NCBI RefSeq assembly: GCF_022234545.1
Contig: NZ_JAIEUI010000001.1
Coordinates: 604,899-668,898 of the forward strand
From: Paenibacillus piscarius
GTDB taxonomy: Bacteria > Bacillota > Bacilli > Paenibacillales > Paenibacillaceae
Direction of reading: 5' to 3'
Length of the DNA stretch: 64,000 bases
This document shows, one piece after another, positions 1 through 8,449 of this stretch. The translations under genes and the position numbers were made by a program. The number at the start of each line of letters is the position of its first letter. Position 1 is the first letter of the stretch. The notes under the pieces were generated by a model. The model saw only the letters and a list, made by a program, of their open reading frames with translations, ran no database searches and was not told where the DNA came from.

Positions 1-1
1 C

Positions 2-448
2 GCCAAGCAGGAGCTGGACAAGCACGGCATCGAGCTGGTAAAAGCGCCTATCACCAACACTTCAGAGGTGAAGCAGGCTGCGGAATCCCTGGTGGGACGC
101 GTAGATGCGCTGTATATAACGCTGGACAATTCTGTTGTCAGCGGCGTGGACACGATCATCCAGACGGCGAATGACAACAAGCTGCCATTCTTCTCGGCGG
201 ACCGCGATACGGTAGAGAAGGGCGCTTTTGCCACTGTGGGCTTCAAATACTATGATCACGGCTACCAGGTGGGCCAAATGGCTGTGGAGGTACTGAAGAA
301 CGGTGCCAAGCCAGGCGACATGAAGGTAACCATGCAAGAGAAGCTGGACCTCATCCTGAACCTCAAAGCAGCAGAGGCACAGGGGATTGAAGTTACGGAT
401 GCCATGAAGGCTGAAGTGGCTGATCCGGCGAACAATATTATTCAATAA
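2..448 (+). CDS. ABC transporter substrate-binding protein, TrpX-like (5' partial)
   Basis: The 3' end of a periplasmic-type binding protein whose start lies before the window; the reading frame is open from base 2. The visible 148 residues contain the second lobe of the ABC_sub_bind (PF04392) fold: a segment with YITLDNSVVSG, then FFSADRDTVEKGAFATVGF and YDHGYQVGQMAVEVL, which are typical of this family. The protein should be secreted or lipid-anchored and deliver its ligand to the permease and ATPase that follow (gap 68 bp, then a 14-bp overlap). TrpX relatives bind aromatic amino acids or similar small ligands, but nothing visible fixes the substrate. Confidence 0.9.
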   Translation, partial: AKQELDKHGIELVKAPITNTSEVKQAAESLVGRVDALYITLDNSVVSGVDTIIQTANDNKLPFFSADRDTVEKGAFATVGFKYYDHGYQVGQMAVEVLKNGAKPGDMKVTMQEKLDLILNLKAAEAQGIEVTDAMKAEVADPANNIIQ

Positions 449-516
449 CATACAGACATGATAACGGGGCGTATCCAATATGGGCGCCCTTTGCCGCTTG
501 AAGGAGGAAGGCTGCG

Positions 517-1443
517 ATGTATAATTCACTGATCGGCGCCCTGGAGATGGGCCTGCTGTACGCTTTTATGGCCCTTGGGGTATATATTACGTTCCGGATT
601 CTCGATTTCCCGGACCTGACTGTGGACGGAAGCTTCACCACCGGAGGGGCTATCGCGGCAGTTATGATAACCCACGGCTATTCCCCGCTGCTGGCCACGC
701 TGTGTGCTCTGCTGGGAGGAATGGCAGCAGGCATGTGTACAGGACTGCTCCACACCAAAGGCAGAATCAACGGCCTGCTCTCCGGGATTCTGATGATGAT
801 TGCCCTGTATTCCATTAATCTGCGGATTCTGGTCCGGCCCAATGTGTCCCTGATGGGGGAGGGTACAGTATTCAGCTCTATGAATCCGCTGCTGGTGATG
901 CCATTTGTCGTGCTGATCGTCAAAATCCTGATGGACCTATTCCTGCGCACTGATCTTGGACTGGCCCTGCGGGCCACAGGCGACAATGCGCGGATGATCC
1001 GCAGCTTCGGCGTCAACACGGATACGACTACCATTCTGGGTATCAGTCTGGCGAATGGCATGGTGGCGCTGTCCGGGGCGCTGATCGCCCAGTATTCTTC
1101 GTTCGCCGATTCATCGATGGGGATCGGGATGATCGTTATCGGACTGGCCTCGGTGATCATCGGGGAAGCGATCTTCGGCGCGGGGAATGTCTTCCGGGCG
1201 ACGCTTGCGGTCGTGCTCGGCTCGATTATCTACCGGGTCGTTGTCGCCGTAGCGCTGCGGGTGCCTTGGCTGAAGGCGTCTGATCTGAAGCTGATTACCG
1301 CGATTATCGTCATTATTGCTCTCGTATTCCCGTCCGTTCAGCGGTTCATGAAGCAGAAGAGTCAGGCCCGTAAACGCACTGCCGAGCTGGCTGAGCTGGC
1401 CCGGCGCAGCAAGAAGGGAGGCGCGGCCAATGCTAAAGCTTGA
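517..1443 (+). CDS. ABC transporter permease, TrpY-like (BPD_transp_2)
   Basis: A 308-residue polytopic membrane protein with about eight hydrophobic segments, starting at an ATG preceded by GAAGGAGG. The N-terminal part (GVYITFRILDFPDLTVDGSF) and the mid-section GLALRATGDNARMIRSFGV are characteristic of the permease of TrpXYZ-type importers, in the same superfamily as branched-chain amino acid permeases. The C-terminus is basic and cytoplasmic. It lies between the binding protein and the ATPase, whose start codon it overlaps, so the three are one operon and one transporter. Confidence 0.92.
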   Translation: MYNSLIGALEMGLLYAFMALGVYITFRILDFPDLTVDGSFTTGGAIAAVMITHGYSPLLATLCALLGGMAAGMCTGLLHTKGRINGLLSGILMMIALYSINLRILVRPNVSLMGEGTVFSSMNPLLVMPFVVLIVKILMDLFLRTDLGLALRATGDNARMIRSFGVNTDTTTILGISLANGMVALSGALIAQYSSFADSSMGIGMIVIGLASVIIGEAIFGAGNVFRATLAVVLGSIIYRVVVAVALRVPWLKASDLKLITAIIVIIALVFPSVQRFMKQKSQARKRTAELAELARRSKKGGAANAKA

Positions 1444-2224
1444 TAATGTGTCGAAGCTGTTCAATCCCGGTTCACCGGATGAGAAGGTCGCCTTGCTCGG
1501 CATTGATCTGGAGCTGCGCGCCGGCGATTTCGTAACGATTATCGGCAGCAATGGTGCCGGTAAATCGACGCTGATGAATATTATCTCGGGTGTGATGAAG
1601 CCGGACCTGGGTGAAGCCCGCATCGAGGGCAGCTCGATCAGCCATCTGGCGGAATATCAGCGGGCCCGCTGGATCGGCCGGGTCTTCCAGGACCCGATGG
1701 CCGGAACGGCGCCGCATATGACGATTGAGGAGAATCTGGCCATGGCCTACAAGCGGGGACGGCCCCGCGGATTGTCCTTCGGCGTCAATGCGGCCCGGCG
1801 CAAGCTATTCCGGGAACAGCTTAGCCGCCTGGGCATCGGCCTGGAGAACCGGCTGCGGGCCAAGGTCGGGCTGCTCTCCGGGGGCGAACGGCAGGCGCTT
1901 AGCCTGCTGATGGCGACCTTCACCCAGCCGCAGATTCTGCTGCTGGATGAGCATACGGCGGCGCTCGACCCATCGCGTGCCGAGCTGATCACCACGCTCA
2001 CGGAATCCATCGTACGCGAGATGAAGCTGACCACGCTGATGGTCACGCATAATATGGATCAGGCGATCCGGCTGGGCAACCGGCTGATAATGATGGACAA
2101 GGGTTCGATCATTCTCGACTTCGATGAGCAGCGCAAGAAGGACCTGACGGTCGAACGCCTGCTGGGTGAATTCGAAGCGATCAGCGGCCATAAGCTGGCC
2201 GATGACCGGATGATGCTGGGATAA
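1430..2224 (+). CDS. ABC transporter ATP-binding protein, TrpZ-like
   Basis: A 264-residue ATPase that powers the importer encoded just upstream. Walker A is GSNGAGKS (about residues 39-46), the ABC signature is LLSGGERQ (about 148-155), Walker B is ILLLDEHTAALDP and the switch histidine is in VTHNM. The second signature position carries GGERQ rather than the common GGQQQ, as in other TrpZ-like proteins. The start overlaps the permease by 14 bp, which suggests translational coupling. A terminator follows 11 bp after the stop. Confidence 0.93.
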   Translation: MLKLDNVSKLFNPGSPDEKVALLGIDLELRAGDFVTIIGSNGAGKSTLMNIISGVMKPDLGEARIEGSSISHLAEYQRARWIGRVFQDPMAGTAPHMTIEENLAMAYKRGRPRGLSFGVNAARRKLFREQLSRLGIGLENRLRAKVGLLSGGERQALSLLMATFTQPQILLLDEHTAALDPSRAELITTLTESIVREMKLTTLMVTHNMDQAIRLGNRLIMMDKGSIILDFDEQRKKDLTVERLLGEFEAISGHKLADDRMMLG

Positions 2225-2235
2225 CTTATTAATAG

Positions 2236-2285
2236 GGCTTGAGGCGCTGCCGGGTTGAGCTGGCTGTACCTCAAGCCTTTTATTT
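2236..2285 (+). terminator. Intrinsic terminator of the ABC importer operon
   Basis: A perfect 9-bp stem, GGCTTGAGG (2236-2244) with CCTCAAGCC (2269-2277), is followed by TTTTATTTT. Confidence 0.8.
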
Positions 2286-2415
2286 TGCCAGGAATTCATT
2301 GTAGGTCAGGAGGAAGCGGGCACAATATAAGGACATGCCGATTCAACAGGCGGGATGCGGGTAAAGTTAAGGAAGAACTGGACTGAACCACACAGACCTT
2401 AGGAGGCGACTGCAT

Positions 2416-3207
2416 ATGACTGCGAAGAAACTGGAAGGTAAAGTGGCTATCGTTACAGGAGGCGGCTCCGGCATTGGCCGGGCATCGGTACTGGAGTTCG
2501 CAAGGAACGGGGCTAAGGTGGCGCTTCTCGACCGGACGGTTGAGAATGCGGAGAAGGTGGCTGAAGAGATCCGCCGGGAAGGCGGCGAAGCCGCTGTATT
2601 CGAATGTGATATTGCCGAGCCGCAGCAGGTCGAACGTGCCGTGAAGGAGGTTGTCAAGAAGTACGGTCAGCTGGATATTGTCTTCGCCAATGCCGGCATC
2701 AACGGGGCGATGACTCCGATTGAGACGATGGATATCGAGGCTTGGGACCAGACCATTCAGATTAACCTGCGCGGAACCTTCGCCACCGTCAAATATGCCA
2801 TTCCCCACCTGAAGGAGAACGGCGGCAGCATCCTGATCAACAGCTCCATCAACGGCAACCGGGTATTCTCCAATATCGGCTTCTCCGCTTACAGCACCAC
2901 GAAGGCGGGGCAGGTTGCTTTCATGAAGATGGCGGCACTGGAGCTGGCCCAGTACAAAATCCGGGTGAATGCAATCTGTCCGGGAGCCATCACTACGAAC
3001 ATCGACGATAACACCTATCCATCCGATGATCTGAAGGAAGTGCAGATTGAGGTAGAGTTCCCGGACGGCGGACAGCCGCTGGAGAAGGGTCCGGGGCGTC
3101 CTGATCAGGTAGCCAAGCTGGCGCTGTTCCTGGCTTCGGAGGATTCGGACCATATCAGCGGAACTGAAATCTTCTGTGACGGGGCAGAGTCGCTGCTGCA
3201 CGGCTGA
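2416..3207 (+). CDS. SDR family oxidoreductase
   Basis: A 263-residue classical short-chain dehydrogenase/reductase. The nucleotide-binding motif TGGGSGIG lies near residues 14-21, NAG follows the fourth strand, and the catalytic residues appear as SSIN (Ser) and YSTTK (YxxxK). An Asp at the end of the second strand (ALLDRT) favours NAD(H) over NADP(H). The start is the ATG after TAGGAGGCGACTGCAT. It seems to be a single-gene unit; the substrate cannot be read from the sequence. Confidence 0.93.
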   Translation: MTAKKLEGKVAIVTGGGSGIGRASVLEFARNGAKVALLDRTVENAEKVAEEIRREGGEAAVFECDIAEPQQVERAVKEVVKKYGQLDIVFANAGINGAMTPIETMDIEAWDQTIQINLRGTFATVKYAIPHLKENGGSILINSSINGNRVFSNIGFSAYSTTKAGQVAFMKMAALELAQYKIRVNAICPGAITTNIDDNTYPSDDLKEVQIEVEFPDGGQPLEKGPGRPDQVAKLALFLASEDSDHISGTEIFCDGAESLLHG

Positions 3208-3260
3208 TTCTTCTAGAATCCGTAAATGGTTCATATGATGAATAACGCAAAGTTTTGGCC

Positions 3261-3345
3261 GAAGCGGACAGTGTTCCTTTGACCGGTTCCGGGCAGTGCA
3301 GCCCGGGTTCCGGCCAGCAGGAGCGGCGGTCCGTTTCTTCTTGCC
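3261..3345 (+). terminator. Nested hairpin, probable terminator after the SDR gene
   Basis: An outer arm AAGCGGAC pairs (one G-U) with GTCCGTTT near 3329-3337. Inside it lies a strong hairpin, CCGG-tt-CCGGGC / GCCCGG-gtt-CCGG (3283-3313). The T-rich stretch TTTCTTCTT follows. It fills most of the gap before the MgtC gene. Confidence 0.5.
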
Positions 3346-3438
3346 TCAACCCGCGAAATTAGAGTGAAGTTTGCAGTGCTTTTCAGGTATACTGATCTAT
3401 GTGCCATGGCGGCGAGGAAGGAGGAATCATTCATAGAT

Positions 3439-4167
3439 ATGGACATGGACTTGTTACACACCGAAGCTATTGTGAAGCTGCTGGTGGCCATGCTGTTCGG
3501 GCTGTTCATCGGGATTGACCGGCAATTGAAGCAGAAGCCGCTGGGAATCCGGACCAGTATGGTCATCAGCATAGCCAGCTGTCTGGTTACGCTCGTCTCG
3601 ATTCATGCGTATGACAAATTCGGCGGGCCGGAGCATCCCAGCATGGACCCGATGCGTCTGGCAGCGCAGATTGTCAGCGGGATCGGGTTCCTTGGAGCAG
3701 GCGTGATTCTGCGCCGGGGCGGAGATGCGATCTCCGGACTGACCTCGGCAGCGCTGATCTGGACAGCTTCCGGCATCGGGATTGCGGTGGGCGCAGGCTT
3801 TTATGTAGAGGCGGGGTATGCGGTGGTGCTGCTGATGTTCGCGGTGAATGCCGTGCCGTATCTGATCAAGGCGATCGGACCTGAGGTGCTGAACAAACAT
3901 GAAATCTCGATTAAGATTATCATGGAACCGAACTATATTCTGACCGATGTGATTCAGAAGATCGAGCAGCGGCATGCCATTGCCGACACGCGTAAAGCGC
4001 GCAAGACCGGCCGGACCATCCGGCGGATGAAGATCAAGGATCTCGACGACGGGCGTCAGCTGATTGATATGGTCGTCTCTGCACCGGATAAGGATTATGC
4101 GACCGAAATCTATTATGATGTCAAAAAAATTGAGCATGTCATGAGCGTTGAAGTGGAGCAGCTGTAA
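3439..4167 (+). CDS. MgtC/SapB family membrane protein
   Basis: A 242-residue protein with five predicted membrane segments and a cytoplasmic C-terminal ACT-like domain of about 85 residues. The family core is plain: LFGLFIGIDRQLKQKPLGIRTSM, then GIGFLGAGVILRRGG and LTSAALIWTASGIGIAVGAGF. MgtC proteins modulate magnesium homeostasis and membrane ATPase activity; the exact role in Gram-positive bacteria is less clear. I chose the ATG at 3439 because AAGGAGGA lies 13 bases upstream; the frame is open further upstream without a better ribosome site. A TATACT -10-like box lies at 3388-3393. Confidence 0.88.
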   Translation: MDMDLLHTEAIVKLLVAMLFGLFIGIDRQLKQKPLGIRTSMVISIASCLVTLVSIHAYDKFGGPEHPSMDPMRLAAQIVSGIGFLGAGVILRRGGDAISGLTSAALIWTASGIGIAVGAGFYVEAGYAVVLLMFAVNAVPYLIKAIGPEVLNKHEISIKIIMEPNYILTDVIQKIEQRHAIADTRKARKTGRTIRRMKIKDLDDGRQLIDMVVSAPDKDYATEIYYDVKKIEHVMSVEVEQL

Positions 4168-4249
4168 AAATGGCATGTTGCCATTCGGGCAGATGTGGTA
4201 CTCTATCTAGGAGAGAGTCATTTTGAACCTATGGAAGGAGATTATTGTA

Positions 4250-5242
4250 ATGGCATCGATTACAGCTTTTGAAGGACACTATGAGGGAGAAGCAGCGGTC
4301 TGGCTGAAGGCCGGACGTTATGAGGCAGCTATCCTCCCCGGCATCGGGGGCAACCTGATCTGCTTCCGTGATACTGAGAGCGGTTACCGTTTCCTGCACG
4401 AGCCCGGCGCGGAAGAGATGGAAGCGTTCAAAGTCAATCCAGGCATTCACGGCATTCCGGTATTATTCCCGCCTAACCGCTATGAGGATGGAGAATTCCC
4501 TTGGGACGGTAAAGTCTATCAGCTGCCGGTCAATGAACCGGCTACCGGGAACCATCTGCACGGCTTCCTACATACAGCTGCCTGGGAAGTAGAAGAATTC
4601 GGCAGCGGCACAAGCGAAAGCTTCGTCACCGTAGCCATCAAGGTGGATGAGAACCATCCGTCCTATCAATATCTGCCGTTCAAGTATACCGTCAAGCTGC
4701 GCTATACGCTCGGTGAAGCCGGCCTGTCCCAGCAATTGCTGGTTCACAACGATGGTGAGGTACGGATGCCTTGTCTGCTCGCGTTCCATACGGCTGTGAA
4801 TGCACCGTTTGCACCGGGCAGCACCGCTCAGGATTACCGTGTTAAGCTGACTATCGGGGACCGCTGGGAGCTGAGCGACCGGATGCTGCCGACCGGCAAG
4901 TTCCAGGAGCTGACTGCAGATGAGCTGGCGATGAAAGCGGACGGTGTATATCCGTTCTATGCCTCGATGGACAACCATTATACCGCTGCCGCCCAGAATG
5001 GCCGCAACCGGATGGAGCTGACCGACAGCAAGGCCGGGGTTACCCTCGTATATGATGTGGGTACTTCCTACAAGCAGTGGATGATCTGGAACAACGGCGC
5101 GACCGAGGGCTTCTTCTGCCCTGAGCCGCAGATTAACCTGGTGAATGCGCCAAAGGTTGACCTGCCTGCAGATGAGATCGGATTGTTCGGTCTGGAGCCG
5201 GGTGAGTATTGGGAGGAGAGCAGCCGGCTATACGTGAAGTAG
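4250..5242 (+). CDS. Aldose 1-epimerase (galactose mutarotase-like)
   Basis: A 330-residue cytoplasmic protein of the aldose 1-epimerase superfamily. It shows GGNLICFRD near the N-terminus, GIPVLFPPNR, GNHLHGFLHTAAW with the conserved HGFL histidine, a central LLAFHTAVNAPF with the second histidine, and FFCPEPQINLVNAP near the C-terminus with the catalytic-type Glu. It should interconvert alpha and beta anomers of a hexose or act on a sugar phosphate. The start is the ATG at 4250 with AAGGAG nine bases upstream; a TTG 27 bases earlier in frame has no ribosome site. Confidence 0.9.
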   Translation: MASITAFEGHYEGEAAVWLKAGRYEAAILPGIGGNLICFRDTESGYRFLHEPGAEEMEAFKVNPGIHGIPVLFPPNRYEDGEFPWDGKVYQLPVNEPATGNHLHGFLHTAAWEVEEFGSGTSESFVTVAIKVDENHPSYQYLPFKYTVKLRYTLGEAGLSQQLLVHNDGEVRMPCLLAFHTAVNAPFAPGSTAQDYRVKLTIGDRWELSDRMLPTGKFQELTADELAMKADGVYPFYASMDNHYTAAAQNGRNRMELTDSKAGVTLVYDVGTSYKQWMIWNNGATEGFFCPEPQINLVNAPKVDLPADEIGLFGLEPGEYWEESSRLYVK

Positions 5243-5274
5243 GGGATTTGCTCGAATCTGTACAGCCCGCTTAG

Positions 5275-5415
5275 GGTCAGCTGTGACTGCAGAGAATGTT
5301 TGACTTCCGGTCGCTGTTAGGTTTGTATTTCCTGATCTAAGCTGCTATTCGCAGTAGAAATACAAACCTAAAGGCGAACGCTATCGCTCCTACAGTTCAA
5401 ACTTCTCTTCCGCCA
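5275..5415. repeat. Dispersed imperfect palindrome, copy 1
   Basis: A non-coding element of about 140 bp between the epimerase and the LTA-synthase-like gene. Its centre is a perfect 15-bp inverted repeat, TTAGGTTTGTATTTC (5317-5331) and its complement (5357-5371). The flanks, read on the minus strand, contain CTGTAGGAGCGATAGCG and GCGACCGGAAGTCAAA, which match the copy at 19741-19880. No open frame fits it. Confidence 0.75.
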
Positions 5416-5477
5416 CTTCTACCCTAAGTGTATATTACAACTCCACTCTATCCCGCTGGGATGGGAGTAGGAAGAGC

Positions 5478-5510
5478 AAAGAGAGCAGCGTTGATGCTGC
5501 TCTCTTTTTT
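5478..5510 (+). terminator. Strong intrinsic terminator
   Basis: A perfect 10-bp stem, AGAGAGCAGC (5480-5489) and GCTGCTCTCT (5496-5505), has a 6-base loop and ends in six or more T residues. It probably ends transcription coming from the epimerase gene. Confidence 0.85.
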
Positions 5511-5528
5511 ACGGTATTAGATGCTGAA

Positions 5529-5562
5529 TTTTAAGGCGGTTTTAAGCTAAAAGGCGTATACT
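5529..5562 (+). promoter_or_regulatory. Probable regulated promoter with two direct repeats
   Basis: The heptamer TTTTAAG occurs twice (5529-5535 and 5540-5546) with an 11-bp period, just upstream of a TATACT -10 box at 5557-5562. No good -35 box is present. Direct repeats one helical turn apart near -35 are typical of OmpR/PhoP-class regulators; the identity of the regulator is inference. Confidence 0.45.
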
Positions 5563-5596
5563 ACTCCTTTAACAGTTAGTTTAGGAGTGGATTTAG

Positions 5597-7408
5597 TTGT
5601 CGCGATTATTGCCTACCAAGCGTTTATCGTATTTATTGATGGTATTGCTGGTTGTTGGGTTTGGGCTGAATTTCTTCCTGCAGGCGGCTACGTTCCGTAT
5701 GGAGCTGGCTAAAGCCCTGGAGTGGATTGGCGCCAATCCGTTGCTATACCTGAGTGGAAGCTTGTTCATTTTCTTCATCCTGCTTCTAAGCTCCGTGATT
5801 GTGCCGAATGCTTATGCGGGACCGGCGCTGGTCTCCGCCTTGTTCGTGCTGCTTGGCATTGCCAGTGATCAGAAGCTGGCGACACGGGGAGAGCCGCTGT
5901 TCCCATGGGACCTGATGGTGCTGAAGAATGCCGAAGGGATGAGTAAGATTACCAGCGGCATAATCTCACCGCTTGCTATTATTGTTGCTGCTCTGCTGGT
6001 AGCCGGTCTGGTCTATCTGATCATTAAGCTGCCGAAGAACCGGATCAGCTTCCCGTTGCGTGCTGTTCTGGGCGGAATATCTGTAGGACTTGGCGCATAT
6101 TTCCTTGTGCTGGTCAGCAGCCAATCTCCGGTGGTGACGGCGATGAATTACCAGAACATCTTCTGGAACCAGAAGGTGAATTATACACAGAACGGATTCG
6201 TCTACGCCTTCGCCGGGAATCTGCGGCAGAGCCTGATGGAGAAGCCGGCAGGCTACAGCCGCGAGGCGGTGGAAGCAGTGGCGGCCAAATATAAGGCTGT
6301 GCCGGATGAAGCGGCTGCGGCCGGGTCAGGGGAACAGCCTAATATTCTGTTTATAATGAATGAGGCCTTCTTCGACCCCACACGTCTGCCGGGGTACACC
6401 CTGAGCGAAGATCCGCTGAAGTTCATTCACGGGGCGGCGGAGCAGACCCCGTCCGGTTATTTGCTGTCCCCTGAATTCGGGGGCAATACAGCCAATGTAG
6501 AATTTGAAGCCCTGACGGGGCTGTCGATGTATTTCCTGGGGGATGGAACGATTCCTTATCAGCAGCGGCTGGTCAAAATGTCCTCCCTGCCGTCCATCGT
6601 CAGTATTCTGAAATCCAGAGGCTATGAAGCACTGGCGCTGCATCCGTTCGACGAGACCTTTTACAACCGCAACCGTGTCTATCCGATGCTCGGCTTCGAC
6701 CGCTTCACCAGTGAGAGGGACCTGCCGGATGCTGGCCGCCTGAGCCCGGATGGTTACATCTCGGATAAGGCCGCAGTTGATGAGGCAGTCGGTCAGCTCA
6801 AGGCCGCCTCCGGCCCTGCATTCCTGCATCTGGTGACGATGCAGAATCACTTCCCGTTCACCAAAGGGCTGAACGGACCGAATACGATCTCGGTAGAAGG
6901 CGCACTGCCGGAACAGAAGGATGAGCTGGAAACCTATATGCAGGATGCCAAGTTGACGGATGAGGCGCTGGCATACCTGCAGCAGGAGTTGTTGACAGTC
7001 AAGCGCCCGACCATTGCCGTCTTCTGGGGAGACCACCTGCCTGCATTGTCTGCGGGAATCTATACGGAGGCAGGCTGGGACCAGCAGCCGCGGCTGAAGC
7101 ATGAAACACAGCTCATGATTCTGGCGAACTTCGACATTGGAAAAGAGCCGCTAGGCAGCCTGAGCCCAGCCTTCCTGGGTCCTGCCGTGTTCAAGCTGTC
7201 AGGTCAGAGCCTGCCCGCCTATTATAAGCTGCTGGAACAGGTGCGGGAAGCCATTCCGGGTCTGAGTAAGCAGGTGCTGATCGGGCCGGGTGACAGCGGA
7301 ATCCTGAAGGAGCTGACTTCGGAGCAGCAGACGCTGCTGGATGATTACCGCCTGATTCAATATGATCTGCTCGAAGGGGAGCAATATGCAGATTCGCTGA
7401 TGTTCTAA
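5597..7408 (+). CDS. LTA synthase family protein (alkaline-phosphatase-fold phosphoglycerol transferase)
   Basis: A 603-residue membrane enzyme with five N-terminal transmembrane segments (about residues 10-205) and an extracytoplasmic sulfatase-fold domain. It keeps the family's metal and nucleophile sites: NILFIMNEAFFDP (Glu) and FGGNTANVEFEALTG, in which the Thr is the expected nucleophile. FWGDHLPAL is the C-terminal metal-binding motif. Such enzymes transfer glycerol-phosphate from phosphatidylglycerol to lipoteichoic acid or a glycolipid primer. The start is TTG, nine bases after TAGGAG. A promoter with 11-bp direct repeats precedes it. Confidence 0.9.
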   Translation: MSRLLPTKRLSYLLMVLLVVGFGLNFFLQAATFRMELAKALEWIGANPLLYLSGSLFIFFILLLSSVIVPNAYAGPALVSALFVLLGIASDQKLATRGEPLFPWDLMVLKNAEGMSKITSGIISPLAIIVAALLVAGLVYLIIKLPKNRISFPLRAVLGGISVGLGAYFLVLVSSQSPVVTAMNYQNIFWNQKVNYTQNGFVYAFAGNLRQSLMEKPAGYSREAVEAVAAKYKAVPDEAAAAGSGEQPNILFIMNEAFFDPTRLPGYTLSEDPLKFIHGAAEQTPSGYLLSPEFGGNTANVEFEALTGLSMYFLGDGTIPYQQRLVKMSSLPSIVSILKSRGYEALALHPFDETFYNRNRVYPMLGFDRFTSERDLPDAGRLSPDGYISDKAAVDEAVGQLKAASGPAFLHLVTMQNHFPFTKGLNGPNTISVEGALPEQKDELETYMQDAKLTDEALAYLQQELLTVKRPTIAVFWGDHLPALSAGIYTEAGWDQQPRLKHETQLMILANFDIGKEPLGSLSPAFLGPAVFKLSGQSLPAYYKLLEQVREAIPGLSKQVLIGPGDSGILKELTSEQQTLLDDYRLIQYDLLEGEQYADSLMF

Positions 7409-7425
7409 TATGCACCTGTGATGGT

Positions 7426-7449
7426 CTGACCTTACGCTTGAGAGGTCAG
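7426..7449. other. Short hairpin between convergent genes
   Basis: CTGACCT (7426-7432) pairs with AGGTCAG (7443-7449) in the 45-bp gap between two convergent genes. No T-run follows on either strand, so terminator function is doubtful. Confidence 0.3.
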
Positions 7450-7453
7450 GAGG

Positions 7454-8449
7454 TCAGCGAAGTCCCACATCATGGAAGCGGTTCTCGATCGGCTCACGGA
7501 GCAGCAGGCGGATGGACTGGATCGCTGCGGTCTCGATACGCTGTGCTTCCCGCAGGAGCGGAAGCAGGGATTCTTCATCAATGGAACAAGGAGACTCTGG
7601 AGCTTGTACAGGTTTTTGGATTAGAGTGCCGGTAATCTCATTATATACAGCAGCCAGAGCTGCATAATGTTCTGCAACGCCCTCAGCTTCTGGCCAATAC
7701 TGGCTGGCTTCCCTTGCGTAGGCCGCAGCGTCCTGTTTCAACCCCGCATAGAAGAGTAGAGTTTCATAGACTCCGGCAGCATCGTAGGTCTTGCCCGCCA
7801 GGGCTTGCAGCATAGCATCATACGCTTTAAGACCGCAGGCATATTGCGCTTCCGGCAGCATCAGATCATGGACCTCTGCCTTGTACACCGCCTGTATGAA
7901 GGATTCTCTGATCACCTGAACGATATCCTTGCGGATCTGGCCTTCATAGATCTGGCCGTACCAATACGGAGATTCATTCCTCCCGAACTGATCGTAAGGC
8001 AGCTCCCGCTCCGGGGCAGAAGCCTCTTCCTTATAAAAGAACAGCTGCCGCTCATCATCACAGCGGGTAATCACCACGAAACGGTCCTTCCAGCAGACCA
8101 CACCGGTGCCTTGCTCAAGGGATCTGCGGATTTCAGCAATGGCCTGCTTCTGATAGAGAGGGAAGGTGGGGCTGAAGTTAAAGCCTGCACCCTGGCTGGC
8201 GATAATGCCGATCAGATCTGCCGCTACGTAATGTTCAGCCGCCCAGTTATATGCCGTAGCCGAATCCGGGTGAAGCTGTCTGTGCACGGACATGCGGAAG
8301 CACAAGGCCGTCATTCCAGCCAGCATGGGCCTCCTCAGCGTGAACCAGCCTTTGGCCGACAGGACCTGGTGCATGGCATGGGCAAAATAAAGCGGCACAC
8401 GCGGATGCTCCAAAGCGGCCGCAGCGTGCTTGCTATAATGGTCATTCAT
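7454..8449 (-). CDS. BtrH-like protein of unknown function, paralogue B
   Basis: A 331-residue soluble protein, third gene of a reverse-strand operon. It is clearly homologous to the protein encoded just upstream: both share a block of the pattern SxTAYxWxxEH, then IGI, and a downstream block around EIRRSLEQGTGVVCW. The overall plan resembles the BtrH N-terminal (papain/C39-like) fold, but that is a tentative call from pattern only. The segment that reads GVIHGYDED in the paralogue is VVITRCDDE here, so the histidine is lost. I prefer the ATG at 8449, which forms an ATGA overlap with the previous stop and has GGGGGGTG upstream; an ATG at 8470 is in frame but lacks a ribosome site. Confidence 0.75.
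   Translation of the reverse strand: MNDHYSKHAAAALEHPRVPLYFAHAMHQVLSAKGWFTLRRPMLAGMTALCFRMSVHRQLHPDSATAYNWAAEHYVAADLIGIIASQGAGFNFSPTFPLYQKQAIAEIRRSLEQGTGVVCWKDRFVVITRCDDERQLFFYKEEASAPERELPYDQFGRNESPYWYGQIYEGQIRKDIVQVIRESFIQAVYKAEVHDLMLPEAQYACGLKAYDAMLQALAGKTYDAAGVYETLLFYAGLKQDAAAYAREASQYWPEAEGVAEHYAALAAVYNEITGTLIQKPVQAPESPCSIDEESLLPLLREAQRIETAAIQSIRLLLREPIENRFHDVGLR

Noticed and set aside
2296-3234. A 312-residue open frame on the minus strand
   Set aside because: Antisense to the SDR gene, which has clear catalytic motifs and a ribosome site.
3208-3438. An M-box magnesium riboswitch before the MgtC-type gene
   Set aside because: I could not find the conserved M-box pairing or core segments in this short gap; the strong hairpin there fits a terminator better.
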